Shown here: piece after piece, positions 1-8,055 of the stretch | Layout of the letters: each line of letters begins with the position of its first letter | Position numbering within the stretch: the first letter of the stretch is position 1 | Assembly (NCBI GenBank): GCA_013360445.1 | Contig: JABWBP010000015.1 | Location: forward strand, 1 to 64,000 | From: Calditrichaceae bacterium | Lineage (GTDB): Bacteria > Calditrichota > Calditrichia > RBG-13-44-9 > J075 | Direction of reading: 5' to 3' | DNA: 64,000 nt | The notes under the pieces: model-generated | What the model saw: only the letters and a program-made list of their open reading frames with translations | Database searches by the model: none | Told to the model about the DNA's origin: nothing | Translations under genes and position numbers: made by a program

Positions 1-111
1 GCCGGATGGGCATTTATTATTTCCCAATTTGCGATTATATTTGAAGAACGATTGAAATTGGATAGATAATGATTTACACAAAAAATTTTACAGTCTCATT
101 TTTGTTGCCAC
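1..111. other. No gene seen at left edge
   Basis: This AT-rich stretch lies downstream of the minus-strand protease gene. I see no reading frame with coding character, no clear terminator and no repeat shared with the rest of the window. Confidence 0.5.
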
Positions 112-492
112 CTAACTCTCATTCATCAACGGATCAATCATCACCTCGCCCCCCTCTACCACATCTACAGTCAGTCGATTTCCATAAAGCAAGGACATAC
201 CTGCCAGCGGGCCTCCCTCTGTTTGCAGCACCAGAACCTCTCTTTCCCGGCCATGCCACAGCATCTTCGCAAGGTACACATCCAGGAGCACGACATTCCC
301 ATCCCCAAGAGTTGCCAGACGATTACCAGCCAATTGCAATTTCAGGCGAGTGATCAGGTTGCCTGGCAAGGTCAAATAACCGTTAAAGCCGGTATCTATC
401 ACAGCGGAGACTTTGCGGGTTCGCTTTGTTCGGGTGAGAATCTCCAATTCGATGACCGCTTCTCGATGTTCCGAAACGTTTCCGGTGATCAT
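112..492 (-). CDS. Retropepsin-like (clan AA) aspartic protease, small soluble
   Basis: This 126-residue protein has the aspartic protease signature DTGFNG at residues 33-38, preceded by hydrophobic residues (SAVI) and followed by a beta-rich region ending in GMSLLYGN (about 98-105), the usual layout of the short single-domain clan AA proteases of prokaryotes, which work as dimers. There is no signal peptide, so it should be cytoplasmic. Its ATG overlaps the stop of the upstream small gene by four bases (ATGA), which indicates translational coupling. The substrate is not known for this family. Family assignment rests on the active-site motif and length. Confidence 0.75.
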   Translation of the reverse strand: MITGNVSEHREAVIELEILTRTKRTRKVSAVIDTGFNGYLTLPGNLITRLKLQLAGNRLATLGDGNVVLLDVYLAKMLWHGREREVLVLQTEGGPLAGMSLLYGNRLTVDVVEGGEVMIDPLMNES

Positions 493-758
493 CGCTCTTC
501 CATTAAAAGGTGTTTGCCAATGTGATAGGCAGTTGGAAAGCCGATCCGCAATCCGTACAGAACGGCATCGGGACGCCGGGCCAGCAAACGTTTCGTAGCG
601 ATCAAATCGTCGAGATCGATTTCGTATTCACCGGTTTCGATGTCAATAACTACAAACTTTCCCTTGTGAACGGTTTCAACCCGGTCTCGAATCTGTTGCG
701 CATAAATCGCTTCGCCTCGCGATAATACTTCCTGGGGGGTGTAATTTGCATAAGGCAT
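489..758 (-). CDS. Uncharacterised 89-aa protein coupled to the aspartic protease
   Basis: The ATG at 758 is preferred over an upstream in-frame one because an AAGGAGAA ribosome site lies just before it. The product is small and charged, with the segment GKFVVIDIETGEYEIDLDD in the middle and a C-terminal part rich in Leu and Arg. I do not recognise a named domain. It is translationally coupled to the protease that follows, and I recall small proteins of this kind beside clan AA proteases elsewhere, so a partner, inhibitor or substrate-adaptor role is possible. That role is inference only. Confidence 0.65.
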   Translation of the reverse strand: MPYANYTPQEVLSRGEAIYAQQIRDRVETVHKGKFVVIDIETGEYEIDLDDLIATKRLLARRPDAVLYGLRIGFPTAYHIGKHLLMEER

Positions 759-956
759 GGCGATATTCTCCTTTTTTCCCAAAATGCCCCTGGCGGCCAC
801 GTTGTTTTCTTCATTTTCCTGCTATCGATAAAATTAACCACCCGGCAATTGATTCGCAAAGGGGAATTTTTCTGCTCGCAAAAAATCTCAGCGTTAAAAA
901 GTTTGGGAATGACGGCAAATTATCCGCTGCGTTTAGCTGCCCGAATTCGCCCCCCC

Positions 957-3125
957 TCAGCGATTCAGGTAATACAGGCGCAACACGTGCAGCTCCTCGT
1001 AGGCCACCTGCCCGCCCAGGGCCTCGAAAACCGGGCGCAACCGCTGGGTTCCCAATTTATCGAATACAAAAAATACTTTTTGCTGCGCCTCCGCCGGGAG
1101 CGCGGAAAGCGCCTGCAACTCCTCCGCCCGCAGCTTATATCCTTCCTGGTAGAATTTATACAGATGCTCCAGAATAGTCGGTAATTTCACTTCGTACGCC
1201 GCCATCAGCTCCCGGATCGTTTTGCCGCTGTTATAAGCCTCCCCCACCTCTACGTGGCGGGGCTTCGGCGCGGCCTCCGGTTTGGGGCGGGAGACCGGCA
1301 GGGGGCGCTGCTTGGGGCGCTCTTTGATCTGGTGTTCCATGCAGTAGCGGCGAATGGTATTCAAAAAGAGCGCCCCGTATTTGGCAAACTTGGCCTCCCC
1401 CACCCCGTGCATGCGCATGAAGCTCTGCACCGATTGGGGATAAAAGGAGGCCATCTCCACCAGGGATTTGTCGGAAAAAATGACGTAGGGCGGCACGTTG
1501 GCGCGATCCGCCAGTTCCTTGCGCTGCCGGCGCAGGAGTTCGAACAGGGTTTTATCATACGCTTCGGATACCTCTTTGCCGCGGCCGTATTCCAACGCTT
1601 CTTCCTGGAGGGCGCCAAACACTTTTTCCCTGCTGCCCAGCACCTCCAATGCTTTGGGAGTGAGCTTCAAGCTGCCGTAGGCGGGGTCTTTGGTCAAATA
1701 ACCCTCGCGGATGAACTGCCGCGCCAGGTGTCCCCACTGTTTGGCGGAGAATTCCCGGCCAACCCCGTGGGTGGGCAGATTGTTGTGCCCGTGCCGAATG
1801 ACCTTTTGCGACTCCGAACCGCGCAGCACCTCGATAATGTGGGCGCTCCCGAAAAGCTGCCCGGTGCGGTAAATGCAGGAGAAGAATTTCTGCGCCGGGA
1901 TGGTGATATCCTCCAGCTCCTTCTGGCCGGAGGAGGTGCAATTATCGCACATCCCGCAGTTCTCCTCCTCGTACGCCTCTCCGAAATAGCGGATCAGCGG
2001 CCTGCGGCGGCATTCGCGGCTCTCTGCAAAATCAACTAAACTGTCCAGATGGAAGCGCGCCACCTGCTGCTGCAAGGGGTCTTCTTTCTGGTCGATGAAG
2101 TAACGGATTTTCTGGGTATCGCCGATGCCGAACAGGAGCAGGCAATCGGCGCGCAGGCCGTCGCGCCCCGCCCGCCCGATTTCCTGGTAGTAGGATTCGA
2201 TGCTCTTGGGAAGATCGTAGTGGATGACAAAACGCACGTTGGATTTGTTGATGCCCATCCCGAAGGCGATGGTGGCGACGATGATCTGCACGTTGTCGCG
2301 GATGAACAGTTCCTGGTTCTCCTTGCGCTCCTCATCGGACATGCCGGCGTGATAGGGCCGCACCGAATATCCCTGGGCGTGCAGGCTCTCGGCCAGGGAC
2401 TCCACCTGTTTGCGGGAAAAACAGTAGATAATCCCGGACTGGCCGGAAAATTTTTTCAGAAAATCCAGGGTTTGCCCTAAAGCATTGGATTTGGGAACCA
2501 CCTGGATGAACAGGTTCTCACGGTTGAAGCTGGCGATAAATTCTTTATGATTCTGAAAATGGAGATTCTGGCAGATATCTTTCCGAACCTGCGGGGTGGC
2601 GGTGGCGGTGAGGGCCATGCACACCGCGCCGGGAAAGCGGTTCCGCACCCCGGCGATCTGGCGGTATTCGGGGCGGAAATCGTGCCCCCATTCGGAGATG
2701 CAGTGCGCCTCGTCGATGGTCAGGCAGTCCACCGGGATGGAAGTCAGGAGGGAGAGGATATCGGGTTTGAGCAGGGTTTCCGGGGCCACGTAGAGCAATT
2801 TGGCCTCGCGGTTTTTAACCCGGTTGCGGTTCCGGGAATACTCTTCCTGGGTCAGCGAGCTGTTCAGCAGCACCGCGTTGACCCCCAACTCCACCAATTG
2901 CTCCACCTGGTCTTTCATCAGCGAGATGAGGGGGGAGACCACCACGGTCAGTCCTTCGAAGATCAGCGCCGGGATTTGATAGCAGAGCGATTTGCCCCCG
3001 CCGGTAGGCATAATCACCAGGGCATCGACTTTTTGCAGCGCCGTCCGGATGATCTCTTCCTGCAAGGGCCGGAAATCATCGTAGCCGAAGACGGTCTTTA
3101 AAATGGCTTGGGCTTTCGTCGGCAT
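957..3125 (-). CDS. recQ: ATP-dependent DNA helicase RecQ
   Basis: RecQ unwinds branched DNA 3' to 5' in recombinational repair. The 722-residue protein shows Walker A (PTGGGKS, 40-46), the DEAH box (138-141) followed by CISEWGHDFRPEY, the helicase motif VIHYDLPKSIESYYQEIGRAGRDG, a four-cysteine zinc region (C-RRRP ... CGMCDNC, about 372-396), and an HRDC domain with the MHGVGEAKFAKYG core (about 525-605). After HRDC there is an extra C-terminal region with a helix-turn-helix-like segment (TIRELMAAYEVKLPTILEHL), as in longer RecQ proteins. It stands alone on the minus strand, and no strong ribosome site precedes the ATG. Confidence 0.95.
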   Translation of the reverse strand: MPTKAQAILKTVFGYDDFRPLQEEIIRTALQKVDALVIMPTGGGKSLCYQIPALIFEGLTVVVSPLISLMKDQVEQLVELGVNAVLLNSSLTQEEYSRNRNRVKNREAKLLYVAPETLLKPDILSLLTSIPVDCLTIDEAHCISEWGHDFRPEYRQIAGVRNRFPGAVCMALTATATPQVRKDICQNLHFQNHKEFIASFNRENLFIQVVPKSNALGQTLDFLKKFSGQSGIIYCFSRKQVESLAESLHAQGYSVRPYHAGMSDEERKENQELFIRDNVQIIVATIAFGMGINKSNVRFVIHYDLPKSIESYYQEIGRAGRDGLRADCLLLFGIGDTQKIRYFIDQKEDPLQQQVARFHLDSLVDFAESRECRRRPLIRYFGEAYEEENCGMCDNCTSSGQKELEDITIPAQKFFSCIYRTGQLFGSAHIIEVLRGSESQKVIRHGHNNLPTHGVGREFSAKQWGHLARQFIREGYLTKDPAYGSLKLTPKALEVLGSREKVFGALQEEALEYGRGKEVSEAYDKTLFELLRRQRKELADRANVPPYVIFSDKSLVEMASFYPQSVQSFMRMHGVGEAKFAKYGALFLNTIRRYCMEHQIKERPKQRPLPVSRPKPEAAPKPRHVEVGEAYNSGKTIRELMAAYEVKLPTILEHLYKFYQEGYKLRAEELQALSALPAEAQQKVFFVFDKLGTQRLRPVFEALGGQVAYEELHVLRLYYLNR

Positions 3126-3478
3126 GGAATCGCTATGATAGTGTTTGGGTGTTATGGTGTTTTAGTGTTTGAGTGTTTGAGTAATCAGATAGTATTACCA
3201 GAGCAATATAACACCCAAACACCATAACATGTCCTATCACGTGATAATTGAGAATTTTCGAGGACTACTCGGTTTTAGCGCCCCTTTAACCTCACCCATC
3301 CCCTCCCGGCGCTTCGCGCCACCCTTCCCTTCCCTCTCCTGCCAGGAGAGGGAAGGGGAGGGTTGGGGTGGGGATGGGTGAGGTTAAGAACGGCAAGGAG
3401 ACCACTCAGCATCAGCAATTCTCATATGTCATGTGATATTACACACTATAACACTTAAACATGGACAGATTTAACCGC
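3126..3478. repeat. Gene-free hairpin cluster between recQ and the next lipoprotein
   Basis: No gene is seen. At about 3139-3230 a GTGTTTGGGTGTTATGG-like array is followed by its complement (TAACACCCAAACACC). At 3286-3303 TTAACCTCACCCATCCCC is perfectly complementary to 3370-3387; inside it are a GGCGCTTCGCGCC hairpin (3308-3320) and a second perfect stem, CTTCCCTCTCCTG (3329-3341) with 3343-3355. Arms related to ATCACGTGATAATTGAGAATT (3237-3257) recur in inverted form at about 3417-3436. A single AACACTTAAACATGG-type arm ends the stretch. The gap is therefore a set of stacked inverted repeats. Confidence 0.8.
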
Positions 3479-4291
3479 CTACTGTCCCTTCCTTTTTCCT
3501 AACAGCCCCTCCGGATTGATAATCTCCTGCAAATCCCGGTACGAAATCCCTAACTCCGTGGGGCCCATGGCGTATGGCGCAATCTCATAATTATTGTAAT
3601 AGAACACGACGCCGGTATCGCCCACCGCAAAATTGCCGGTCAGCTTGAACTGTTCATTCTCGAACCAGAAACCGGCGTCCGCGTAGGCCTGGTTCGGCGC
3701 AATGGCTTTCAACTCCCGAAAGCGTTTCTCCGCGACATTATTCAGGCGCTCCTGAAACCCTTCCGTAAAAAGGTCCTTCAAGGTTATCCGGTTTCCGTTT
3801 TGCAGGTCGAAATTCGCATAATGAACCGCGGAATTGGGATGCGCCCCGCCGGTATATGAAAATTCGTAAAAACTCAGACTGGCCAGGCCGGCGTCCTGGT
3901 AAAATACCTTCACTTCTCTTTCCACCGACCAACTGGTCGGATAATCCGGAAAATCAACCTTGAATTTTTTATAATCGTCGATAAACCGGCTTATCGCCGC
4001 TTCCACGGTTTCAGCCGGTTTATCGCCGGGTATGGAACCTAACAGGGTTTTACGGATGTAGGCATTGATGCTGTCTTTCGCCTGGGGAGTGGGCGCGGCC
4101 GTTATCTCCGGGTATTCGATGGTGATGGAAGCGCAGCCGGTATCCGGCTCGTCGCACACGCCGTAGGTTTGTTCTAAATCGATGGTTTCAAAGGCGAGGG
4201 GGGCGACTTTGGCCGCATCGGCGCCCTCTTTTTTGGCGCAGGCGGCCAGCCAAACCAGGGAAACGCTCAAAAAAAGAATGCTGAAACGCAT
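3479..4291 (-). CDS. DUF3298/DUF4163-type lipoprotein
   Basis: I place the start at 4291, where AAGGAGAG precedes ATG; the longer frame adds 11 residues without a ribosome site. The 270-residue product begins with a lipoprotein signal peptide ending in LAAC, so it is probably anchored in the cell envelope. The middle (SFYEFSYTGGAHPNS ... LKDLF) and the end (VVFYYNNYEIAPYAMGPTELGISY) match the DUF4163 and DUF3298 pattern also found in the extracytoplasmic part of anti-sigma factor RsiV. Its function is unknown. It lies 49 bp downstream of the cyclophilin gene on the same strand, so the two may be cotranscribed. Confidence 0.75.
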   Translation of the reverse strand: MRFSILFLSVSLVWLAACAKKEGADAAKVAPLAFETIDLEQTYGVCDEPDTGCASITIEYPEITAAPTPQAKDSINAYIRKTLLGSIPGDKPAETVEAAISRFIDDYKKFKVDFPDYPTSWSVEREVKVFYQDAGLASLSFYEFSYTGGAHPNSAVHYANFDLQNGNRITLKDLFTEGFQERLNNVAEKRFRELKAIAPNQAYADAGFWFENEQFKLTGNFAVGDTGVVFYYNNYEIAPYAMGPTELGISYRDLQEIINPEGLLGKRKGQ

Positions 4292-4340
4292 GTCTCTCTC
4301 CTTGGAATAAACAATGAGACGCAAAAGCCGATAAACCGCG

Positions 4341-5060
4341 TTAGTTCTGCGCCCGGTACACTGCGATTGTTTTGATGACCACCGGCTGCACCGGGTGGGT
4401 TTGCAGGCGTTGATCGCTGTTTCCGTAGGTGCGCGCGTTGGCGATTTCGTTCACCACGTCCATCCCGCCGGTCACTTCGCCGAAGGCGCTGTACTGGTTG
4501 TTCAGGTGCGCGGCGCTGCCGTGCATGATAAAGAACTGGCAGCCCGCCCCGGCCCGCGGATCGGACACCCGGGCCATGGACAAGACGCCGGGGCGGTGGT
4601 CGGTGTCGTTGAACTCGTTGGGAATATTCACCAGCGGGCCGCCCTGGCCGTCGTTGTAGGGATCGCCGTCTTTAGAATTGGGGTCGCCGCCCTGGATCAT
4701 GAACCCGGGAATGACCCGGTGGAACTGGGTGTTGTCGTAAAATCCGCACTCCGCCCGGGTGATGAAATTGAAACAGGTAAGGGGCGCTTTATCGGGATAA
4801 AATTTCACTTCGATATCCCCGTAGTTGGTAACGATCCGCGCCCGCAGGTTTTGCATTTGCGCGGCCAGGAACTGCATGTGGCTGAAACTATCTTGCAGTT
4901 TTTGGAAATCGTCTTTCAACTGGGTGTTTTCCTGCTTGATTTCTTCCACCTGGCGGGAGAGGTCCGCGTTTTGCCGGGCCAGGCGCTCGATTTTTCCCTT
5001 ATCCCCACAGGAGAATACCAGAAACGAAATAGCCAGCAGGCTGGCAATCAAATTCTTCAT
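4341..5060 (-). CDS. Periplasmic cyclophilin-type peptidyl-prolyl isomerase, lipoprotein
   Basis: The enzyme speeds cis-trans isomerisation of prolyl bonds during folding of exported proteins. The 239-residue protein has a lipoprotein signal (SFLVFSC, Cys about 18), a coiled-coil stalk (about 22-75, heptad-like ARQNADLSRQVEEIKQ) and a cyclophilin domain from about 77 to the end. The active-site block FHRVIPGFMIQGGD, QFFIMHG and the YSAFGEV motif are present. The usual Trp of the cyclosporin site appears as His (AAHLNNQ), common in bacterial forms. AAGGAAGG precedes the ATG. A long hairpin element begins just upstream. Confidence 0.88.
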   Translation of the reverse strand: MKNLIASLLAISFLVFSCGDKGKIERLARQNADLSRQVEEIKQENTQLKDDFQKLQDSFSHMQFLAAQMQNLRARIVTNYGDIEVKFYPDKAPLTCFNFITRAECGFYDNTQFHRVIPGFMIQGGDPNSKDGDPYNDGQGGPLVNIPNEFNDTDHRPGVLSMARVSDPRAGAGCQFFIMHGSAAHLNNQYSAFGEVTGGMDVVNEIANARTYGNSDQRLQTHPVQPVVIKTIAVYRAQN

Positions 5061-5080
5061 TCTTTTCCTTCCTCGTGATG

Positions 5081-5260
5081 TTGGGTAGTCCCCCTCTATA
5101 GGTGTTGCTATGATTTTTTAACCGCAGAGAGAACGCAAAGGTCGCAGAGAAGATAAAACATTTCTTCAAAAACACATTTTCCCCCGGCGTAACTCCGCGC
5201 TCTCCGCGATTGAAATAAACAGACTAAACCACTGCAACACTCAACAAGGAGACTACCCAA
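5081..5260. repeat. 180-bp inverted-repeat element with nested arms
   Basis: TTGGGTAGTC (5081-5090) is exactly complementary to GACTACCCAA (5251-5260). Inside these ends GGTGTTGC pairs with GCAACACT, and deeper still the CGCAGAG-type array (AACCGCAGAGAGAACGCAAAGG) faces a partly complementary CTCCGCGCTCTCCGCG segment. It is therefore a nested palindrome that belongs to the CACAGAG/GCAGAG repeat family seen at 15940, 22437 and 46803. It lies between the divergently read-out ends of copA and the start of the cyclophilin gene. A 72-codon open frame across it looks spurious. Confidence 0.75.
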
Positions 5261-5275
5261 TGTTGGGTCGCAACG

Positions 5276-5310
5276 CAGCCTGCCGGAGGTTGGGAACCCC
5301 CGGCAGGCTG
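5276..5310. terminator. Strong GC hairpin downstream of copA
   Basis: CAGCCTGCCGG is exactly complementary to CCGGCAGGCTG, with a 13-base loop. There is no clean T run, so it may be a repeat-derived hairpin or a weak terminator for the minus-strand copA message, which ends about 90 bp away. Confidence 0.5.
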
Positions 5311-5402
5311 AGAGCCGGAAAGCCATAGAGGATATAAGATTTGGAGAGTAAATTCAAGAAAAAAATATAAATCCGACAGAAAAAGAGACGGCGGCCGGCC
5401 TC

Positions 5403-7910
5403 CTATATTTTTGCCCTGCGCAGCAAATTGGCGTTGCCGACCACGGAAACAGAGCTGATCGCCATGGCCAGCTCCGCGATGACCGGGTGGAGCAATCCCG
5501 CCACGGCCAGGGGAATGGCCAGCACGTTGTAGAAAAAGGCCCAGAAGAGGTTCTGCTTGATCTTGCGGAAGGTCGCCCGAGAGAGGGTAATCGCGCTGAC
5601 CAATCCGTTGAGATCCCCGCGCACTAAGGTTACGTCCGCCGCTTCGATGGCGATATCCGTGCCGCTGCCGATGGCGATGCCCACATCCGCCCGCACCAGC
5701 GCCGGGGCGTCGTTGATGCCGTCGCCTACCATCGCCACCGCCCCGAACTGCTCTCGCAGCCTCTCCACTTCCTGCACTTTTTGCTCCGGCAGCACGCCCG
5801 CGGAAACATGGTCGATGCCGGCTTCCCGGGCGATTGCCTTAGCGGTGCGGGCGTTGTCCCCGGTAATCATGGCGGTTTTCAAACCCATTTGATGCAATCT
5901 GCGGATGGCTTCCGCGGTCTCTGGTTTCAACCGGTCGGCGACGCCGATAACGCCTAACGCCCGCTTGTTTTTTGCCGCCAGCACGGTGGTTTTGGCGGCT
6001 TCTTCCAACTGTTTCAGGGGAAGGTTCAATTCCTCAAGATCAACCCCTTCTTTTTCCAGGAAAGAAGCAGAGCCTAAGATAACCGCCTCCCCGTTCAGGG
6101 TCGCCCGCACCCCCAAACCGGGCGCGGCGGAGAAATTGTCGATTTTTTCAAGGGAGATATTCTCCGCTTTCACCTTTTGCCGGATGGCGATTGCCAATGG
6201 ATGTTCGGAATGGGCTTCCAGCGCGCCGGCGATTGCCAGCAGTTCCGCGGATGTTATCCCGTTCGCGGGAATCATATCGGTGACCACCGGCTTGCCGACG
6301 GTGAGGGTGCCGGTTTTGTCGAAGGCGATCAGGCGCACGTCTTTCAACGCCTGGATCGCTTCGCCCTTGCGGTAGAGGATTCCTTTTTGCGCGCCCATCC
6401 CGCTGCCGACCATCAGGGCGGTGGGGGTGGCGAGGCCCAGGGCGCAGGGGCAGGCAATGACTAACACCGCGATGGCGGCGAAAATCGCCAGGGTAACGCT
6501 GCCGGCGGTTTGGGGCGGCAATGCCGCAAGCAGCCAGGGAATGATTCCCTGCGCCGAGAGCAGAACCTGGCGCATCATATCCGGAAACAGCAGCCAGGCG
6601 GCAAAGGTGAGGATTGACAGCGCGACGATGAGGGGCACGAAAATCGCGGTCACTTTATCGGCAAACGCCTGGATGGGAACCTTGGTGCCCTGCAATTCTT
6701 CCACCATTTTGATCATCTGCGCCAGAAAGGTGTCGCGCCCGACTTTGGCAGCGCGTACTTGCAGCGCCCCGTGCTGGTTCACGGTCGCGCCGATGACCGG
6801 GTCGCCGGCGCTTTTGCGCAGGGGCATGGATTCGCCGGTGGCCATGGATTCATCCACCGCGCTCTCGCCGGAAACCACTTCCCCGTCGGTGGGGATTTTT
6901 TCCCCGGGGCGCACCAGCATCACCTCCCCTACCCTTATTTCTTCCACCGGAATTTCGATCTCCTGGCCGTTGCGCAGCACCCGGGCGGTCTTCGCCCCTA
7001 ATTCCAGCAGTTTGCGGATGGCCTGCGAGGCGCGGCCGCGGGCGCGGGATTCCACGTAGCGCCCGGTCAGGTGAATGGCCATGATCATGCTCCCCACCGC
7101 CGCGAAATTGGCGATATCCATAAAAAAGTTGAGGAAACCGGTGGAAAGACTGGCGAGGGTTCCCAATGCAATCAGCACATCCATGTTGGCGCTGCCGTGG
7201 CTGACGCTGCGCCAGGCGGAGCACAGGGTTTCCCATCCCGGCCAGAACAGCGCCGGAAGGGTCAGCAGGATCATCCCGAGATTCATAATCGTATGCGTCG
7301 GCCACATGATCCCCCAGAGCATTTCCGGGAGCATCCACAGCATCAACGGGGCGGCCAGCGCCCAGGCGATGATCATCCGCTTGCGGGCAGCCTGCCATTT
7401 CTGCTCTTCTTCATCAGCGGCTTGTTCCGCAGTTTCCTCCCGCTCCAGCGCGGCATTGTACCCGGCTTTTTGCACCGCCTGGATTAATGCGGAAACATCT
7501 GTTTCATCAGGAGAATAGATGACCTGTGCTTTTTCGGTGGTGAGATTGACGGAGGCTTCCATCACGCCGGCGGTTTTCTGCAAGGCGCGTTCCACGTTAT
7601 TCACGCAGGCGGCGCAGTGCATCCCGGAAATCTTCAGGGTGACTTTTTCGCGGGCGCGATCCACCCCATAGCCGCTCTCTTCCACGGCTTTTTCCAGCAC
7701 TTCCAGGGAAACGAAATTGGGATCAAAGGTCACCAGCGCCTTTTCCGTGGCCAGGTTCACGCCTGCGTCCGAGACGCCGGGTACCTTCTTCAGCGCCCGC
7801 TCCACGTTGGCGGAGCACCCGGCGCAGTGCATTCCGGTAATTTTCAGCTGGATTTTCTCTTCCGTTTTTTCCGGAGGCGCTTCTTTTTCAGTGTTTGAAG
7901 GAATACTCAT
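5403..7910 (-). CDS. copA: Cu(I)-exporting P1B-type ATPase with two HMA domains
   Basis: This pump uses ATP to export Cu(I) from the cytoplasm. The roughly 835-residue protein has two N-terminal heavy-metal-associated domains (GMHCAGC, Cys about 30/33; GMHCAAC, Cys about 100/103), eight predicted membrane helices, the actuator TGES motif (about 359-362), the metal-gate CPC (about 488-490), the phosphorylation site DKTGT (about 532-536), the nucleotide-domain HP pair (SEHPLA), GDGINDAP, and the last-helix [12 protein letters not shown] segment typical of the copper subgroup. GTG immediately before ATG extends the frame by one codon; I use the ATG. No CueR or CopZ gene is adjacent. A cysteine-desulfurase or chaperone partner is not seen. 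Confidence 0.95.
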   Translation of the reverse strand: MSIPSNTEKEAPPEKTEEKIQLKITGMHCAGCSANVERALKKVPGVSDAGVNLATEKALVTFDPNFVSLEVLEKAVEESGYGVDRAREKVTLKISGMHCAACVNNVERALQKTAGVMEASVNLTTEKAQVIYSPDETDVSALIQAVQKAGYNAALEREETAEQAADEEEQKWQAARKRMIIAWALAAPLMLWMLPEMLWGIMWPTHTIMNLGMILLTLPALFWPGWETLCSAWRSVSHGSANMDVLIALGTLASLSTGFLNFFMDIANFAAVGSMIMAIHLTGRYVESRARGRASQAIRKLLELGAKTARVLRNGQEIEIPVEEIRVGEVMLVRPGEKIPTDGEVVSGESAVDESMATGESMPLRKSAGDPVIGATVNQHGALQVRAAKVGRDTFLAQMIKMVEELQGTKVPIQAFADKVTAIFVPLIVALSILTFAAWLLFPDMMRQVLLSAQGIIPWLLAALPPQTAGSVTLAIFAAIAVLVIACPCALGLATPTALMVGSGMGAQKGILYRKGEAIQALKDVRLIAFDKTGTLTVGKPVVTDMIPANGITSAELLAIAGALEAHSEHPLAIAIRQKVKAENISLEKIDNFSAAPGLGVRATLNGEAVILGSASFLEKEGVDLEELNLPLKQLEEAAKTTVLAAKNKRALGVIGVADRLKPETAEAIRRLHQMGLKTAMITGDNARTAKAIAREAGIDHVSAGVLPEQKVQEVERLREQFGAVAMVGDGINDAPALVRADVGIAIGSGTDIAIEAADVTLVRGDLNGLVSAITLSRATFRKIKQNLFWAFFYNVLAIPLAVAGLLHPVIAELAMAISSVSVVGNANLLRRAKI

Positions 7911-7912
7911 CA

Positions 7913-8034
7913 CTTTTTACGTTTTACACATTACTTTTCAACGCTGCCGGCGACGTGCGCGCTAAAGCGCGGCTATCAATCATTACGCTTTACGCATCAC
8001 GTTTCACGATTTACGTTTCATCTCATATACCGGG
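7913..8034. repeat. ACGTTTTACGCATTACG-type short-word repeat, copA/BNR gap
   Basis: Two same-orientation blocks of degenerate TTTACG(C)ATTACG words (about 7917-7941 and 7981-8021) flank a small hairpin GCGCGCTAAAGCGCGGC (about 7958-7974). The same word family recurs at 37560 and 58190, there as inverted arrays. Confidence 0.6.
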
Positions 8035-8055
8035 GGGCGAGTCGCGACTCGCCCC
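8034..8055. repeat. 22-bp perfect palindrome with GTAG foot at end of the BNR gene
   Basis: GGGGCGAGTCG is followed directly by its exact reverse complement, and on the minus strand the hairpin is preceded by GTAG (CTAC on the plus strand, 8053-8058 region). The palindrome touches the stop codon of the BNR-propeller gene. Its foot GTAGGGGCGA is shared with the in-frame repeats at 13368 and 17337-17478, so it is probably a simple REP of the same class; it may also act as a terminator. Confidence 0.6.

Noticed and set aside
5108-5326. 72-codon minus-strand frame
   Set aside because: It lies wholly in a palindromic repeat element and has no family features.
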